Of a DNA stretch of 10,002 nucleotides, positions 1 to 7,216 are shown one piece after another. Under the pieces are notes generated by a model. It was not told where the DNA came from. It did not search any database and worked only from the letters and a program-made list of their open reading frames with translations. A program made the position numbers and the translations under genes. Numbering within the stretch: the first letter of the stretch is position 1; every line of letters begins with the position of its first letter. The stretch is from Thermoplasmata archaeon (GTDB lineage: Archaea; Thermoplasmatota; E2; DHVEG-1; B18-G2): assembly GCA_021161685.1 (NCBI GenBank), contig JAGHAD010000096.1, positions 1-10,002 on the forward strand. Direction: 5' to 3'.

Positions 1-222
1 CAAAATTTTGTGATCCAACTCTTCAGCTATTTCTTTGAGATTGTTTTTCAAATGGATGAAATCCATTATTATGCCCTTTTCGTTGGGATTACCATATACC
101 TTTGCATGTATAGCATAGCTATGACCGTGCAATCTTCCGCATTTTTCGTACTCTGGAATTATGTGTGCAGCAGAAAATTTGATTCCCGCTTTCCATCCAT
201 CTATTCTGATATATCCTATCAT
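1..222 (-). CDS. queD: 6-pyruvoyl-tetrahydropterin synthase / QueD-like 6-carboxytetrahydropterin synthase, 3' part cut by window edge
   Basis: The first 74 codons are present, starting at an ATG at 222; the rest lies beyond the left edge. The family converts dihydroneopterin triphosphate to a tetrahydropterin, and QueD members make the precursor of preQ0 for archaeosine or queuosine. Visible signatures are FSAAH (His20, a likely zinc ligand) and C-G-R-L-H-G-H-S-Y (Cys28 catalytic, His32 and His34 zinc ligands). Cys separated by three residues from HGH is the QueD-type arrangement, in contrast to the wider spacing of true PTPS-II enzymes. A D-F pair follows at 54-55, as in the family. The gene lies 41 bp downstream of nadA on the same strand. 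A TATA-like run about 27 nt upstream suggests it may also have its own leaderless transcript. The PTPS fold is clear. The QueD subtype is inferred from motif spacing only, because the C-terminal catalytic His/Asp region is not in view. Confidence 0.88.
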   Translation of the reverse strand, partial: MIGYIRIDGWKAGIKFSAAHIIPEYEKCGRLHGHSYAIHAKVYGNPNEKGIIMDFIHLKNNLKEIAEELDHKIL

Positions 223-243
223 CTTCTGAACAGAGACCTTTTC

Positions 244-253
244 CTTTATATAG
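244..253 (-). promoter_or_regulatory. Putative TATA box for the queD-like gene
   Basis: On the minus strand the short space between nadA and the queD-like gene reads CTATATAAAG. Its centre is about 27 nt before the ATG at 222, the usual archaeal TATA-to-start-site distance, which would give a leaderless mRNA. No good Shine-Dalgarno sequence is present before this ATG. The gene could still be co-transcribed with nadA. Confidence 0.4.
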
Positions 254-263
254 GTTGCGGAGA

Positions 264-1163
264 TTATATCTCTAGCATTTTGTCAAGCGGTTTCTTTGCC
301 ATCTCCATCACATTGCTGGATAACTCAACCCTGGGCTCTAGATTTTCCATGCTTGCAAGAATCTTTTCCAAGGTTATCTTTTTCATGTCTGGACAAACGG
401 CTTTATCTATTTCATAGAACCTCTTGTCAGGATTCTCTTTCCTAAGCCTGTAACACAGTCCTTTTTCGGTTCCAACTATGAATTCCTTTGCTTTCGACTC
501 CCTAACGTGCTTCACCATCCCATTAGTAGAAAAAACAAAATCAGCTATGTCTATAACGTCTGGTCTGCACTCTGGGTGCACCATAATTTCAGCGTTTGGA
601 TATTTGCTTTTTAGTCTTAATATATCATCTTTGCTTATGTTTTCATGGGTATGGCAGTACCCCGGCCATATCATAATTTCTTTATCCACAACAAACCTCT
701 TAACATAGCTTCCAAGGTTTCTATCTGGTACGAATATAATCTTTTTGGCATCCAGCTTTTTTATCACATGAACCGCATTTGCAGAGGTACAGCATATGTC
801 TGCCATTGCTTTTGTTTCCGCAGTCGTATTGATGTAAGCAACGGTTAATGCATCTGGATTTTCATCCTGTAACCTTTCAAGCTCTTTTATGTTCACCATA
901 TCAGCCATCGGGCACCTTGCATCCAGTGAGGGGTGAAGAACTACCTTGTCTGGATTAAGAATTTGAGCTGACTCAGCCATGAAATTTACACCACAAAATA
1001 CGATATACTTTGACGAAACCTTAGTTGCTTTCCTTGACAAATCAAGGGAATCTCCAACAAAGTCCGCTATATCCTGTATTTCCGGGGGTTGGTAGTTGTG
1101 GGCAAGTATTACTATGTTTCTCTCTCGTTTTAATCTCTTTATTTTTGAAACGAGTTTTTCCAT
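264..1163 (-). CDS. nadA: Quinolinate synthase NadA
   Basis: NadA condenses iminoaspartate with dihydroxyacetone phosphate to quinolinate, the entry step of de novo NAD synthesis, using a [4Fe-4S] cluster. At 299 residues it has the normal archaeal length. The N terminus carries I-L-A-H-N-Y-Q (19-25) and D-F-V-G-D-S-L (34-40). The three expected cluster cysteines are visible: Cys84 in D-A-R-C-P-M-A, Cys170 in W-P-G-Y-C-H-T-H, and Cys257 in A-V-C-P-D-M-K. C-G-V-N-F-M-A-E-S-A (57-66) and H-P-E-C (196-199) are also family hallmarks. The ATG is preceded by a GGAG Shine-Dalgarno sequence 6-7 nt away (CTGGAGATGGAATG), which supports this start. It follows thi4 by 24 bp on the same strand, so the two are probably one transcript; Thi4 uses NAD as a substrate. 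No NadB or NadC is in the window, so the iminoaspartate source is not visible here. Confidence 0.96.
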   Translation of the reverse strand: MEKLVSKIKRLKRERNIVILAHNYQPPEIQDIADFVGDSLDLSRKATKVSSKYIVFCGVNFMAESAQILNPDKVVLHPSLDARCPMADMVNIKELERLQDENPDALTVAYINTTAETKAMADICCTSANAVHVIKKLDAKKIIFVPDRNLGSYVKRFVVDKEIMIWPGYCHTHENISKDDILRLKSKYPNAEIMVHPECRPDVIDIADFVFSTNGMVKHVRESKAKEFIVGTEKGLCYRLRKENPDKRFYEIDKAVCPDMKKITLEKILASMENLEPRVELSSNVMEMAKKPLDKMLEI

Positions 1164-1187
1164 TCCATCTCCAGTAAAGGGGTTGTC

Positions 1188-1976
1188 TCATAAAGTTTTC
1201 TGTTCGTTTTTGAGTCTTTTTAAAATCTGTTCCGCTACTTTTTTCCCGGATAAAAGCATTCCTCCAAACACCGGTCCCATTCTTGGTGCACCAAAAACCG
1301 CATTTGCAGCCATTCCAGCCACGAATAAGCCGGGATACACTTCCTTGGTATTTTCAACGACCATCTTTTCCCCGATTTCAGCCCACATTGCTTTCTCTTC
1401 TTCTACCTTCCCAGATGGTGTCAAAAGCTTTCCCATCTTTTTTTCAACGATCCTGCATATCTCCGCATCGTGCCCGGTTGCATCTATGCAGTATTTTGAT
1501 CTGATGGATATTGGATCGACGTGTAGTTTGGCAAGATCAACAGCGCTCCAGTTTATGACAAATCCACTGACCTTATCCTTTCTAACCAAAACATCTTCAA
1601 CGTAAACGCCGGTGAATATCTTTGCTCCCGCATCAACTGCAGATGATATGAGTTTTGAACCAGCCTCTATAGCATCTGCACAGAAATATCCATTTTCTTC
1701 CTTGATTCTCACACCTATTTCTTCGAGGAGGTGCTTTGATTCCTCTTGAACCACTATGACGGGGAACATCATTCCGCCACCCCATATGCCTCCTCCGGGA
1801 GATAGCTTTCTCTCAAATACCACAACCTTTTTCCCCTTTGCTGCAAGTAACCTGGCTGCAGTCAATCCCGCAGGTCCAGCTCCCGCGATGGCTACGTCGA
1901 CTTCTAAACTATTTAGAAAATTCCTGAGGTGATTGCCAACTATGATTCTCGAAACCTCGATCTCATCCAAGTCCAT
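1188..1976 (-). CDS. thi4: Thi4-type thiazole synthase, probably sulfide-dependent
   Basis: Thi4 builds ADP-thiazole, the thiazole precursor of thiamine, from NAD, glycine and a sulfur source. The dinucleotide-binding motif G-A-G-P-A-G is at residues 32-37, followed by E55-R56 and the glycine-rich P-G-G-G-I-W-G-G-G of the family. At the position of the suicidal sulfur-donor cysteine of yeast Thi4 this protein has His152 (A-K-L-H-V-D-P). Archaeal enzymes with His there are known to use external sulfide with iron and to turn over repeatedly. A-T-G-H-D (166-170) and the C-terminal M-G-P-V-F-G-G-M-L are also typical. In-frame ATGs lie at 1991, 1985 and 1976. I chose 1976 because the resulting N terminus (M-D-L-D-E-I-E-V-S-R) resembles the family and because the likely TATA box is too close to 1991. 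nadA follows 24 bp downstream. An older database name for this family is ribose-1,5-bisphosphate isomerase/thiazole enzyme. Confidence 0.93.
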   Translation of the reverse strand: MDLDEIEVSRIIVGNHLRNFLNSLEVDVAIAGAGPAGLTAARLLAAKGKKVVVFERKLSPGGGIWGGGMMFPVIVVQEESKHLLEEIGVRIKEENGYFCADAIEAGSKLISSAVDAGAKIFTGVYVEDVLVRKDKVSGFVINWSAVDLAKLHVDPISIRSKYCIDATGHDAEICRIVEKKMGKLLTPSGKVEEEKAMWAEIGEKMVVENTKEVYPGLFVAGMAANAVFGAPRMGPVFGGMLLSGKKVAEQILKRLKNEQKTL

Positions 1977-2005
1977 GTGCACCATGTGCATTCTGAAGAG
2001 AGTTA

Positions 2006-2018
2006 ACCTTTTAAAGGT
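2006..2018. promoter_or_regulatory. Near-palindromic TATA-like element shared by divergent thi4 and acetyltransferase genes
   Basis: The sequence ACCTTTTAAAGGT lies in the only space between the two divergent genes and is almost self-complementary, so it can be read as a TATA box on both strands. Its centre is 28 nt from the acetyltransferase ATG at 2040, which predicts a leaderless mRNA. It is about 27 nt from the second thi4 ATG (1985) and 36 nt from the third (1976), but only 21 nt from the first (1991). No other A/T-rich box is visible between the genes. Confidence 0.5.
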
Positions 2019-2039
2019 AGCGTTTCCTAACTAGATAGA

Positions 2040-2477
2040 ATGGTAAAGGTAAGGGGACTGAGGAGGGAAGATCTCTTCCCCTTCATGAATCTTCTTTTCA
2101 GGATTTTTCCCCATAGATACGATCCAGCAACATTTACGAGCCTTTATGAGATCTATCCTAAAGGGATGCTCGTTGCGGAGGCAGATGGGGAAATAGTGGG
2201 ATTTTTAGTTGGAATAAAATCTTCTAGAGATAAAGCTAGGATACTTTTGCTTGGAGTAAAGGATGGGTTTAGAAGAAAAGGAATCGGCTCGCTCCTGCTT
2301 AAAAGGTTTTTAATAGAAATGACCTTTGAGGGTGTCAAGCAGGTGAGGCTCGAAGTTAGGACTAGCAACAGGGAAGCGATTTCTTTCTACAGGAAACATG
2401 GCTTTAGCATGGTTAGGCTGATCAAGGGATTATATGAGGATGGTGAGGACGGTTACCTTATGGTAAAGATGCTCTAA
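2040..2477 (+). CDS. GNAT-family N-acetyltransferase, RimI-like
   Basis: This 145-residue protein is a single GNAT domain, which transfers acetyl from acetyl-CoA to an amine. The pyrophosphate-binding loop of motif A is R-R-K-G-I-G-S-L-L-L (78-87), preceded by the strand I-L-L-L-G-V (68-73). Motif B is L-E-V-R-T-S-N-R-E-A (104-113) followed by F-Y-R-K-H-G-F (116-122). The C-terminal G-L-Y-E-D-G-E-D-G-Y-L-M resembles the end of archaeal RimI/Ard1 protein N-terminal acetyltransferases, so acetylation of protein N termini is the best guess. It is shorter than many archaeal Ard1 enzymes and has a divergent N-terminal half, so the substrate remains uncertain. No Shine-Dalgarno sequence precedes the ATG, and a TATA-like box sits 28 nt upstream, so the message is probably leaderless. 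It converges with the UPF0058 gene with no bases between the stop codons. Confidence 0.88.
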   Translation: MVKVRGLRREDLFPFMNLLFRIFPHRYDPATFTSLYEIYPKGMLVAEADGEIVGFLVGIKSSRDKARILLLGVKDGFRRKGIGSLLLKRFLIEMTFEGVKQVRLEVRTSNREAISFYRKHGFSMVRLIKGLYEDGEDGYLMVKML

Positions 2478-2762
2478 TCACTTGTTTTTTGGATTTTTGA
2501 ACCTCTTCGCCATCTGGTCTAACCTTGTATATAGTTTATCAAAGCCCGGATATCCCTTGCACGATAACAGCTTTGCTATGCCCTTTCCTAGAGTAAAAAC
2601 TGCGAGCATGTGTTCCCTCTTGGATTTGTAAATATGATATGGATTGACATCGAGTTCCTCGTAGTCCTTGAAAGCCTGTCCATCATCCCCGCAGGTTTCC
2701 TCAAAATATGTTCTCAGCTGTAGCATTAGCGTATGTAGCTGAATAAGTTCATCCTTCTGCAT
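2478..2762 (-). CDS. UPF0058 family protein, function unknown
   Basis: A 94-residue small soluble protein, mostly predicted helical, that I recognise as UPF0058, an uncharacterised family of euryarchaea. Family-like features are the N terminus M-Q-K-D-E-L-I-Q-L-H, the acidic stretch around residues 25-38 leading to N-P-Y-H-I-Y-K-S-K, and the helix H-M-L-A-V-F-T-L-G-K-G. An ATG two codons upstream (2768) gives M-V-M-Q-K. I chose 2762 because family members begin M-x-K-D/E-E and because a TATA-like TCTTAAATC lies about 24 nt upstream of it on the minus strand. The stop codon directly abuts that of the convergent acetyltransferase. No motif suggests an enzymatic activity. Two cysteines (Cys24 and Cys67) are present but not in a metal-binding pattern. 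Confidence 0.88.
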   Translation of the reverse strand: MQKDELIQLHTLMLQLRTYFEETCGDDGQAFKDYEELDVNPYHIYKSKREHMLAVFTLGKGIAKLLSCKGYPGFDKLYTRLDQMAKRFKNPKNK

Positions 2763-2780
2763 TACCATCCCTTATAAGCA

Positions 2781-2790
2781 GGATTTAAGA
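2781..2790 (-). promoter_or_regulatory. Putative TATA box for the UPF0058 gene
   Basis: On the minus strand the sequence TCTTAAATCC lies with its centre about 24 nt upstream of the ATG at 2762. No Shine-Dalgarno sequence is seen, so a leaderless transcript is likely. The call rests on sequence and spacing only. Confidence 0.35.
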
Positions 2791-2834
2791 GATGTATGTA
2801 AATGGATTTTAATAAAGTTTCGTTGACCTTGTAG

Positions 2835-2980
2835 ACTTGTCCGAATAAGCGTATCAAAAAAGCTTTAATGGCAAGGGCAGTAGCTGATGAAACGGTTTTG
2901 AAGTTACAAAGAAATGCTATCTATTTGCAACCTTAGACATTGAGAGGAACAAGATCATCTACCTGAAGGTTTACCTGTAG
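2835..2980 (+). pseudogene. Decayed transposase fragment (DDE type, IS6/IS240-like)
   Basis: This stretch lies in the 268-bp space before the glycosylase gene. From 2835 one frame reads ...A-L-M-A-R-A-V-A-D-E-T-V-L-K-L-Q. From about 2906 another frame continues with ...K-K-C-Y-L-F-A-T-L-D-I-E-R-N-K-I-I-Y-L-K-V-Y and stops at 2978-2980. Joined by a single frameshift near 2905-2915, the two halves resemble the segment of IS6/IS240-like transposases around the first catalytic aspartate (the D-E-T motif) and the following Y-L-x-A-x-x-D strand. Only about 48 codons survive. No start codon context, no second or third catalytic residue and no terminal inverted repeats were seen. The family assignment comes from motif memory and is tentative, but two adjacent frames giving one sensible protein segment is good evidence of a relic. 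Confidence 0.5.
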
Positions 2981-2985
2981 GGAAT

Positions 2986-2995
2986 GCTTTAATAG
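2986..2995 (+). promoter_or_regulatory. Putative TATA box for the glycosylase-DUF6884 operon
   Basis: The sequence CTTTAATAGC begins about 50 nt upstream of the ATG at 3037. A start site about 26 nt downstream would fall near 3017, leaving a leader of about 20 nt that just holds the Shine-Dalgarno sequence. A second candidate, CTTAAAAG at 3006-3013, is 27 nt from the ATG, but it would give a leaderless mRNA and so waste the strong ribosome site. Confidence 0.35.
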
Positions 2996-2998
2996 CTT

Positions 2999-3025
2999 AT
3001 TACTTCTTAAAAGATGTGAAGTAAT
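2999..3025. promoter_or_regulatory. Perfect 8-bp inverted repeat in the glycosylase promoter, possible operator
   Basis: ATTACTTC at 2999-3006 is repeated as its exact reverse complement GAAGTAAT at 3018-3025, with 11 nt between the arms. The centre-to-centre spacing is 19 bp, roughly two helical turns. The repeat lies between the putative TATA box and the Shine-Dalgarno sequence, where a bound dimeric regulator would block transcription. If transcribed, the arms could form a hairpin just before the ribosome site. No regulator gene is adjacent, so the identity of any binding protein is open. Confidence 0.4.
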
Positions 3026-3026
3026 G

Positions 3027-3033
3027 GGTGATG
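3027..3033 (+). promoter_or_regulatory. Strong Shine-Dalgarno site of the glycosylase gene
   Basis: GGTGATG lies 3-4 nt before the ATG at 3037 and matches the complement of the archaeal 16S rRNA 3' end (GGAGGUGAU). Several other genes here look leaderless, so this is one of the few strong sites in the window. It fixes the start codon of the glycosylase gene. Confidence 0.65.
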
Positions 3034-3036
3034 TGA

Positions 3037-3801
3037 ATGAGTATTGAGGACTTGTTTGTTCAAATCCCCATTGAGATATGGGACAAGATAGTTGAAGAGG
3101 AACCGGAATGGCGCCACATGCATAGATTCCTTGAAAAATACGGATTTGGTAGATTTGCCGTTTTGATGGTTGCTGCTGGTTTGAACGACTTTCAGCTCAA
3201 AGGAAAGGCTGAGATTGTCTATTGGCCCAAGCTTAAAGAGCTGCTTGAGAAAAAAGAGACCCCTACTTCACTGAAAGAAATGGAAGATACTCTTAAAGAG
3301 TTCTACACAAAGGAAAGACTGCCTGATTTAAAGCTGAAGAGACTTAATCGCTTTCTTTCGAGCAAACTTGCAGGTAGGCTTTGGGGAACAGAACCCAAAG
3401 GCACAGCTGAGAACTTTATCGGGATATGGTATGAGCTTGCTGCTACAATGGGGCAAGATAAGGATGCTAAAACCATCGCTTTTGCGATGAAGTGCCTTGG
3501 TATATCACTTCTTATGGCCGGAGAAAGCGATTTCAGCTTTGAAAAAATCCCAATTCCTGTGGATTACAGGGTTAGGGAGTTTACGAAAAGGCTTGGAATC
3601 AGCGTGAAAGATGATGAGGACGTGAGAAGATTCTGGAATCATGTTCTTGAAGGAATCAGGAAGAGAGTCAACATAAACATGATCCACCTCGATTCTCTGA
3701 TATGGCAGATTGGAGTGCTAAGAAAACATGAAATTGTGGAATACTTCTCCAGATTTGGTTTAAGTGAGCTTGGTGAGAAGATAGCGGAGTTAGTAGAATG
3801 A
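3037..3801 (+). CDS. N-glycosylase/DNA lyase, AGOG family (archaeal 8-oxoguanine DNA glycosylase)
   Basis: AGOG enzymes excise 8-oxoguanine from DNA and cut the abasic strand by beta-elimination, starting base excision repair. They belong to the helix-hairpin-helix glycosylase superfamily and are found mainly in thermophilic archaea. The most diagnostic block is I-P-I-P-V-D-Y-R-V (171-179), whose Asp176 matches the catalytic aspartate. Upstream, G-Q-D-K-D-A-K-T-I-A-F places Lys145 at the Schiff-base lysine position of the Pyrobaculum enzyme. I-H-L-D-S-L-I-W-Q-I-G (216-226) matches the conserved C-terminal L-H-L-D-T-L-L-W segment. At 254 residues the protein is complete. The start is set by a strong Shine-Dalgarno sequence. 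Its stop codon overlaps the start of the next gene (ATGA), so the pair is translationally coupled. The central part (residues 65-130) diverges from the members I can recall, so the exact substrate range is less certain than the family. Confidence 0.87.
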   Translation: MSIEDLFVQIPIEIWDKIVEEEPEWRHMHRFLEKYGFGRFAVLMVAAGLNDFQLKGKAEIVYWPKLKELLEKKETPTSLKEMEDTLKEFYTKERLPDLKLKRLNRFLSSKLAGRLWGTEPKGTAENFIGIWYELAATMGQDKDAKTIAFAMKCLGISLLMAGESDFSFEKIPIPVDYRVREFTKRLGISVKDDEDVRRFWNHVLEGIRKRVNINMIHLDSLIWQIGVLRKHEIVEYFSRFGLSELGEKIAELVE

Positions 3802-4247
3802 GACTCTGTGTTGTGCCTTGCGGTAGTCTGAAAATATGGGATAGGAATCCGAATGCTGGACCAGTTAAAGCGAGAGACGTCTACATCGGCAATTTTGCCA
3901 AGACATGTATCGAGTATGCTGAGAAATTCTATCCTAACTCTTACGTCATTCTATCAGCCAAGTATGGATTTCTGTTTCCAGACGAGATCATTCCAGGGAA
4001 CTACAATGTAACCTTCAAAGATCCAAGAACAAATCCAATAGGTGTTGAAGAGCTTAGAGAGCAGGCTAAAGAGAAAGGTCTGACGAAATATGATGAAATC
4101 GTTGTTGTGGCCGGTAGCGAGTACGTTAAAGTTGTGGAGAAAGTCTTTACAGGAAAGAGAATTATAACTCCGCTGAAGGGTCTTGGTGGAATGGGTCCAA
4201 TGATTTCAGCGATGAAGAAAGCTATAAAAGAAGGGGTGGAACTATAA
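3798..4247 (+). CDS. DUF6884-like protein, possibly a distant relative of YaaA-type proteins
   Basis: A 149-residue soluble protein starting at an ATG that overlaps the glycosylase stop by 4 bp. It carries the signature I associate with DUF6884: an N-terminal V-V-P-C-G-S-L-K-I-W-D (5-15), A-R-D-V-Y-I-G-N-F (25-33), the strand-turn V-I-L-S-A-K-Y-G-F-L (49-58), then I-I-P-G-N-Y-N-V-T-F. The Cys-Gly and Ser-Ala-Lys-Tyr-Gly segments are likely parts of an active or binding site. The C-terminal half has an alternating alpha/beta look with I-V-V-V-A-G-S (106-112) and a glycine-rich L-K-G-L-G-G-M-G (125-132). The biochemical function of this family is not known to me. Some members are loosely likened to YaaA, a peroxide-stress DNA-binding protein, and the link to an 8-oxoguanine glycosylase here would suit a role in oxidative DNA damage. 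That role is inference. Confidence 0.72.
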   Translation: MRLCVVPCGSLKIWDRNPNAGPVKARDVYIGNFAKTCIEYAEKFYPNSYVILSAKYGFLFPDEIIPGNYNVTFKDPRTNPIGVEELREQAKEKGLTKYDEIVVVAGSEYVKVVEKVFTGKRIITPLKGLGGMGPMISAMKKAIKEGVEL

Positions 4248-4248
4248 T

Positions 4249-6079
<1,831 letters not shown>

Positions 6080-6101
6080 AATAGAACTTAATGTCAAAGG
6101 A

Positions 6102-6112
6102 TTTTTAAAAAT
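6102..6112 (-). promoter_or_regulatory. Putative TATA box for the CxxC protein gene
   Basis: ATTTTTAAAAA lies between the radical SAM stop codon and the CxxC gene, centred 28 nt from the ATG at 6079. This spacing predicts a leaderless transcript starting at that ATG. The gene may therefore be expressed separately from the upstream fhs set. Confidence 0.42.
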
Positions 6113-7215
6113 TAGATCTCCGGTAGAGAAATTCTTTCCACTTCCAACCTATCTGCAGTTGGATATTCTTCTACAATAAAACACTTGTAACCCTTTTTCT
6201 TCAGATCTTTGGCGATTTCTTCAAGTATCCAAGCTGCCATTTCGATTCTTTTCTTGTCACTGTCAAATCTTATAAGGTTTTGCGGTATATCGAATTCCTC
6301 TGCCAATTTTTTCGCAGTTTCCATGCAACCGGGCTCCACAACCCCTTTGATCAATAAACCTTCGCTTGTAATAATATCTAGGTCAGTCGCCACATTTCTA
6401 GCCCTTCTCTTTATCCTATTTCTCAGCTGTATCCTGTCTTTAAAAGATGCGGAGCAGTAGTGTATGCCAATTTCAACCTCGTCGATTACCCTCTCAACGA
6501 CCCTTTTTGCCACCCCCTCACTTCCCTTAGCTGCTGAAGAAACATCGCTTTTAATCTCGTATCCTTTTTCTAGCAAAGCTCTAGAATTCGTCGGCGAAAA
6601 TTCAAGCTCATTCAAGTTTATCCACTTAATGCCCTTAGAGTCGCACCACCTTATTAAAGCTACCATTTCTTCTTCCTTATCAGGTAAAGAAGGGATTTCG
6701 ACGGCAACATCCACGCTCTCTCTCAAAGATATTTCAATAGCCTTTGCCACTTCGGTTTTTTCCATTTTATCCCAATACTGGAGCATAGGGTGAAACCTTA
6801 TTTCATCCAATCCACTACTAACCAGATCTGGAATATGCTCTGCATTTTTCAATCCAGATGTATACATATGGATGTGGAATTTTTCTCCGTGTTCCTCTTT
6901 CATCATGGAAATATAATCCCTTGCTCTTTGCCAAACCATTAGAGGATCTCCTCCAGTTAAGCCCGCCCCCTCGGCTTCTATGAGCTTGCATTCCATAATT
7001 ATTTTGTCTAAATCCCTTTCATTATCGAGCTTCCATTCATTTGCATACACAACATCCTTTCCTTTTTTCTTTTCGCTCAGAGGGCAGTAAAAGCAGGAAG
7101 CTGGGCACAAACCAGTTACCAACAAAACCAGCTTTGCACCCTTTGCACATAGTTTACACGCTGGAGAGAGTGGAGGGACATAAAAACTTCCAGCTTTCCA
7201 TTTCCTTATCCGCAT
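6112..7215 (-). CDS. Radical SAM protein related to pyruvate formate-lyase activating enzyme (COG2108-like)
   Basis: A 367-residue radical SAM enzyme of unknown reaction. The cluster motif C-x3-C-x2-C is at Cys37, Cys41 and Cys44 (G-L-C-P-A-S-C-F-Y-C-P), and the SAM-binding G-G-D-P (88-91) takes the place of the usual GGEP. Ahead of it lies an extra C-x-x-C (Cys20 and Cys23), and a further Cys254 sits in I-H-Y-C-S-A-S-F-K-D, so more metal may be bound. The C-terminal 110 residues are basic (R-N-R-I-K-R-R-A-R-N) and end in an additional alpha/beta region. I recognise the overall pattern as the archaeal COG2108 group. The ATG at 7215 starts one base after the fhs stop codon; a TTG at 7224, overlapping fhs, is an alternative start. 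The coupling to formate-tetrahydrofolate ligase suggests a link to formate or C1 metabolism, but the substrate is unknown. Confidence 0.85.
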   Translation of the reverse strand: MRIRKWKAGSFYVPPLSPACKLCAKGAKLVLLVTGLCPASCFYCPLSEKKKGKDVVYANEWKLDNERDLDKIIMECKLIEAEGAGLTGGDPLMVWQRARDYISMMKEEHGEKFHIHMYTSGLKNAEHIPDLVSSGLDEIRFHPMLQYWDKMEKTEVAKAIEISLRESVDVAVEIPSLPDKEEEMVALIRWCDSKGIKWINLNELEFSPTNSRALLEKGYEIKSDVSSAAKGSEGVAKRVVERVIDEVEIGIHYCSASFKDRIQLRNRIKRRARNVATDLDIITSEGLLIKGVVEPGCMETAKKLAEEFDIPQNLIRFDSDKKRIEMAAWILEEIAKDLKKKGYKCFIVEEYPTADRLEVERISLPEI

Positions 7216-7216
7216 T

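Noticed and set aside
10..417. 135-codon plus-strand open frame
   Set aside because: It lies antisense to the queD-like and nadA genes, which both carry clear family motifs. Its product is low-complexity and hydrophobic, as is usual for antisense frames.
1096..1605. 169-codon plus-strand open frame
   Set aside because: It lies opposite the Thi4 coding sequence and has Ser/Phe/Pro-rich antisense composition with no family likeness.
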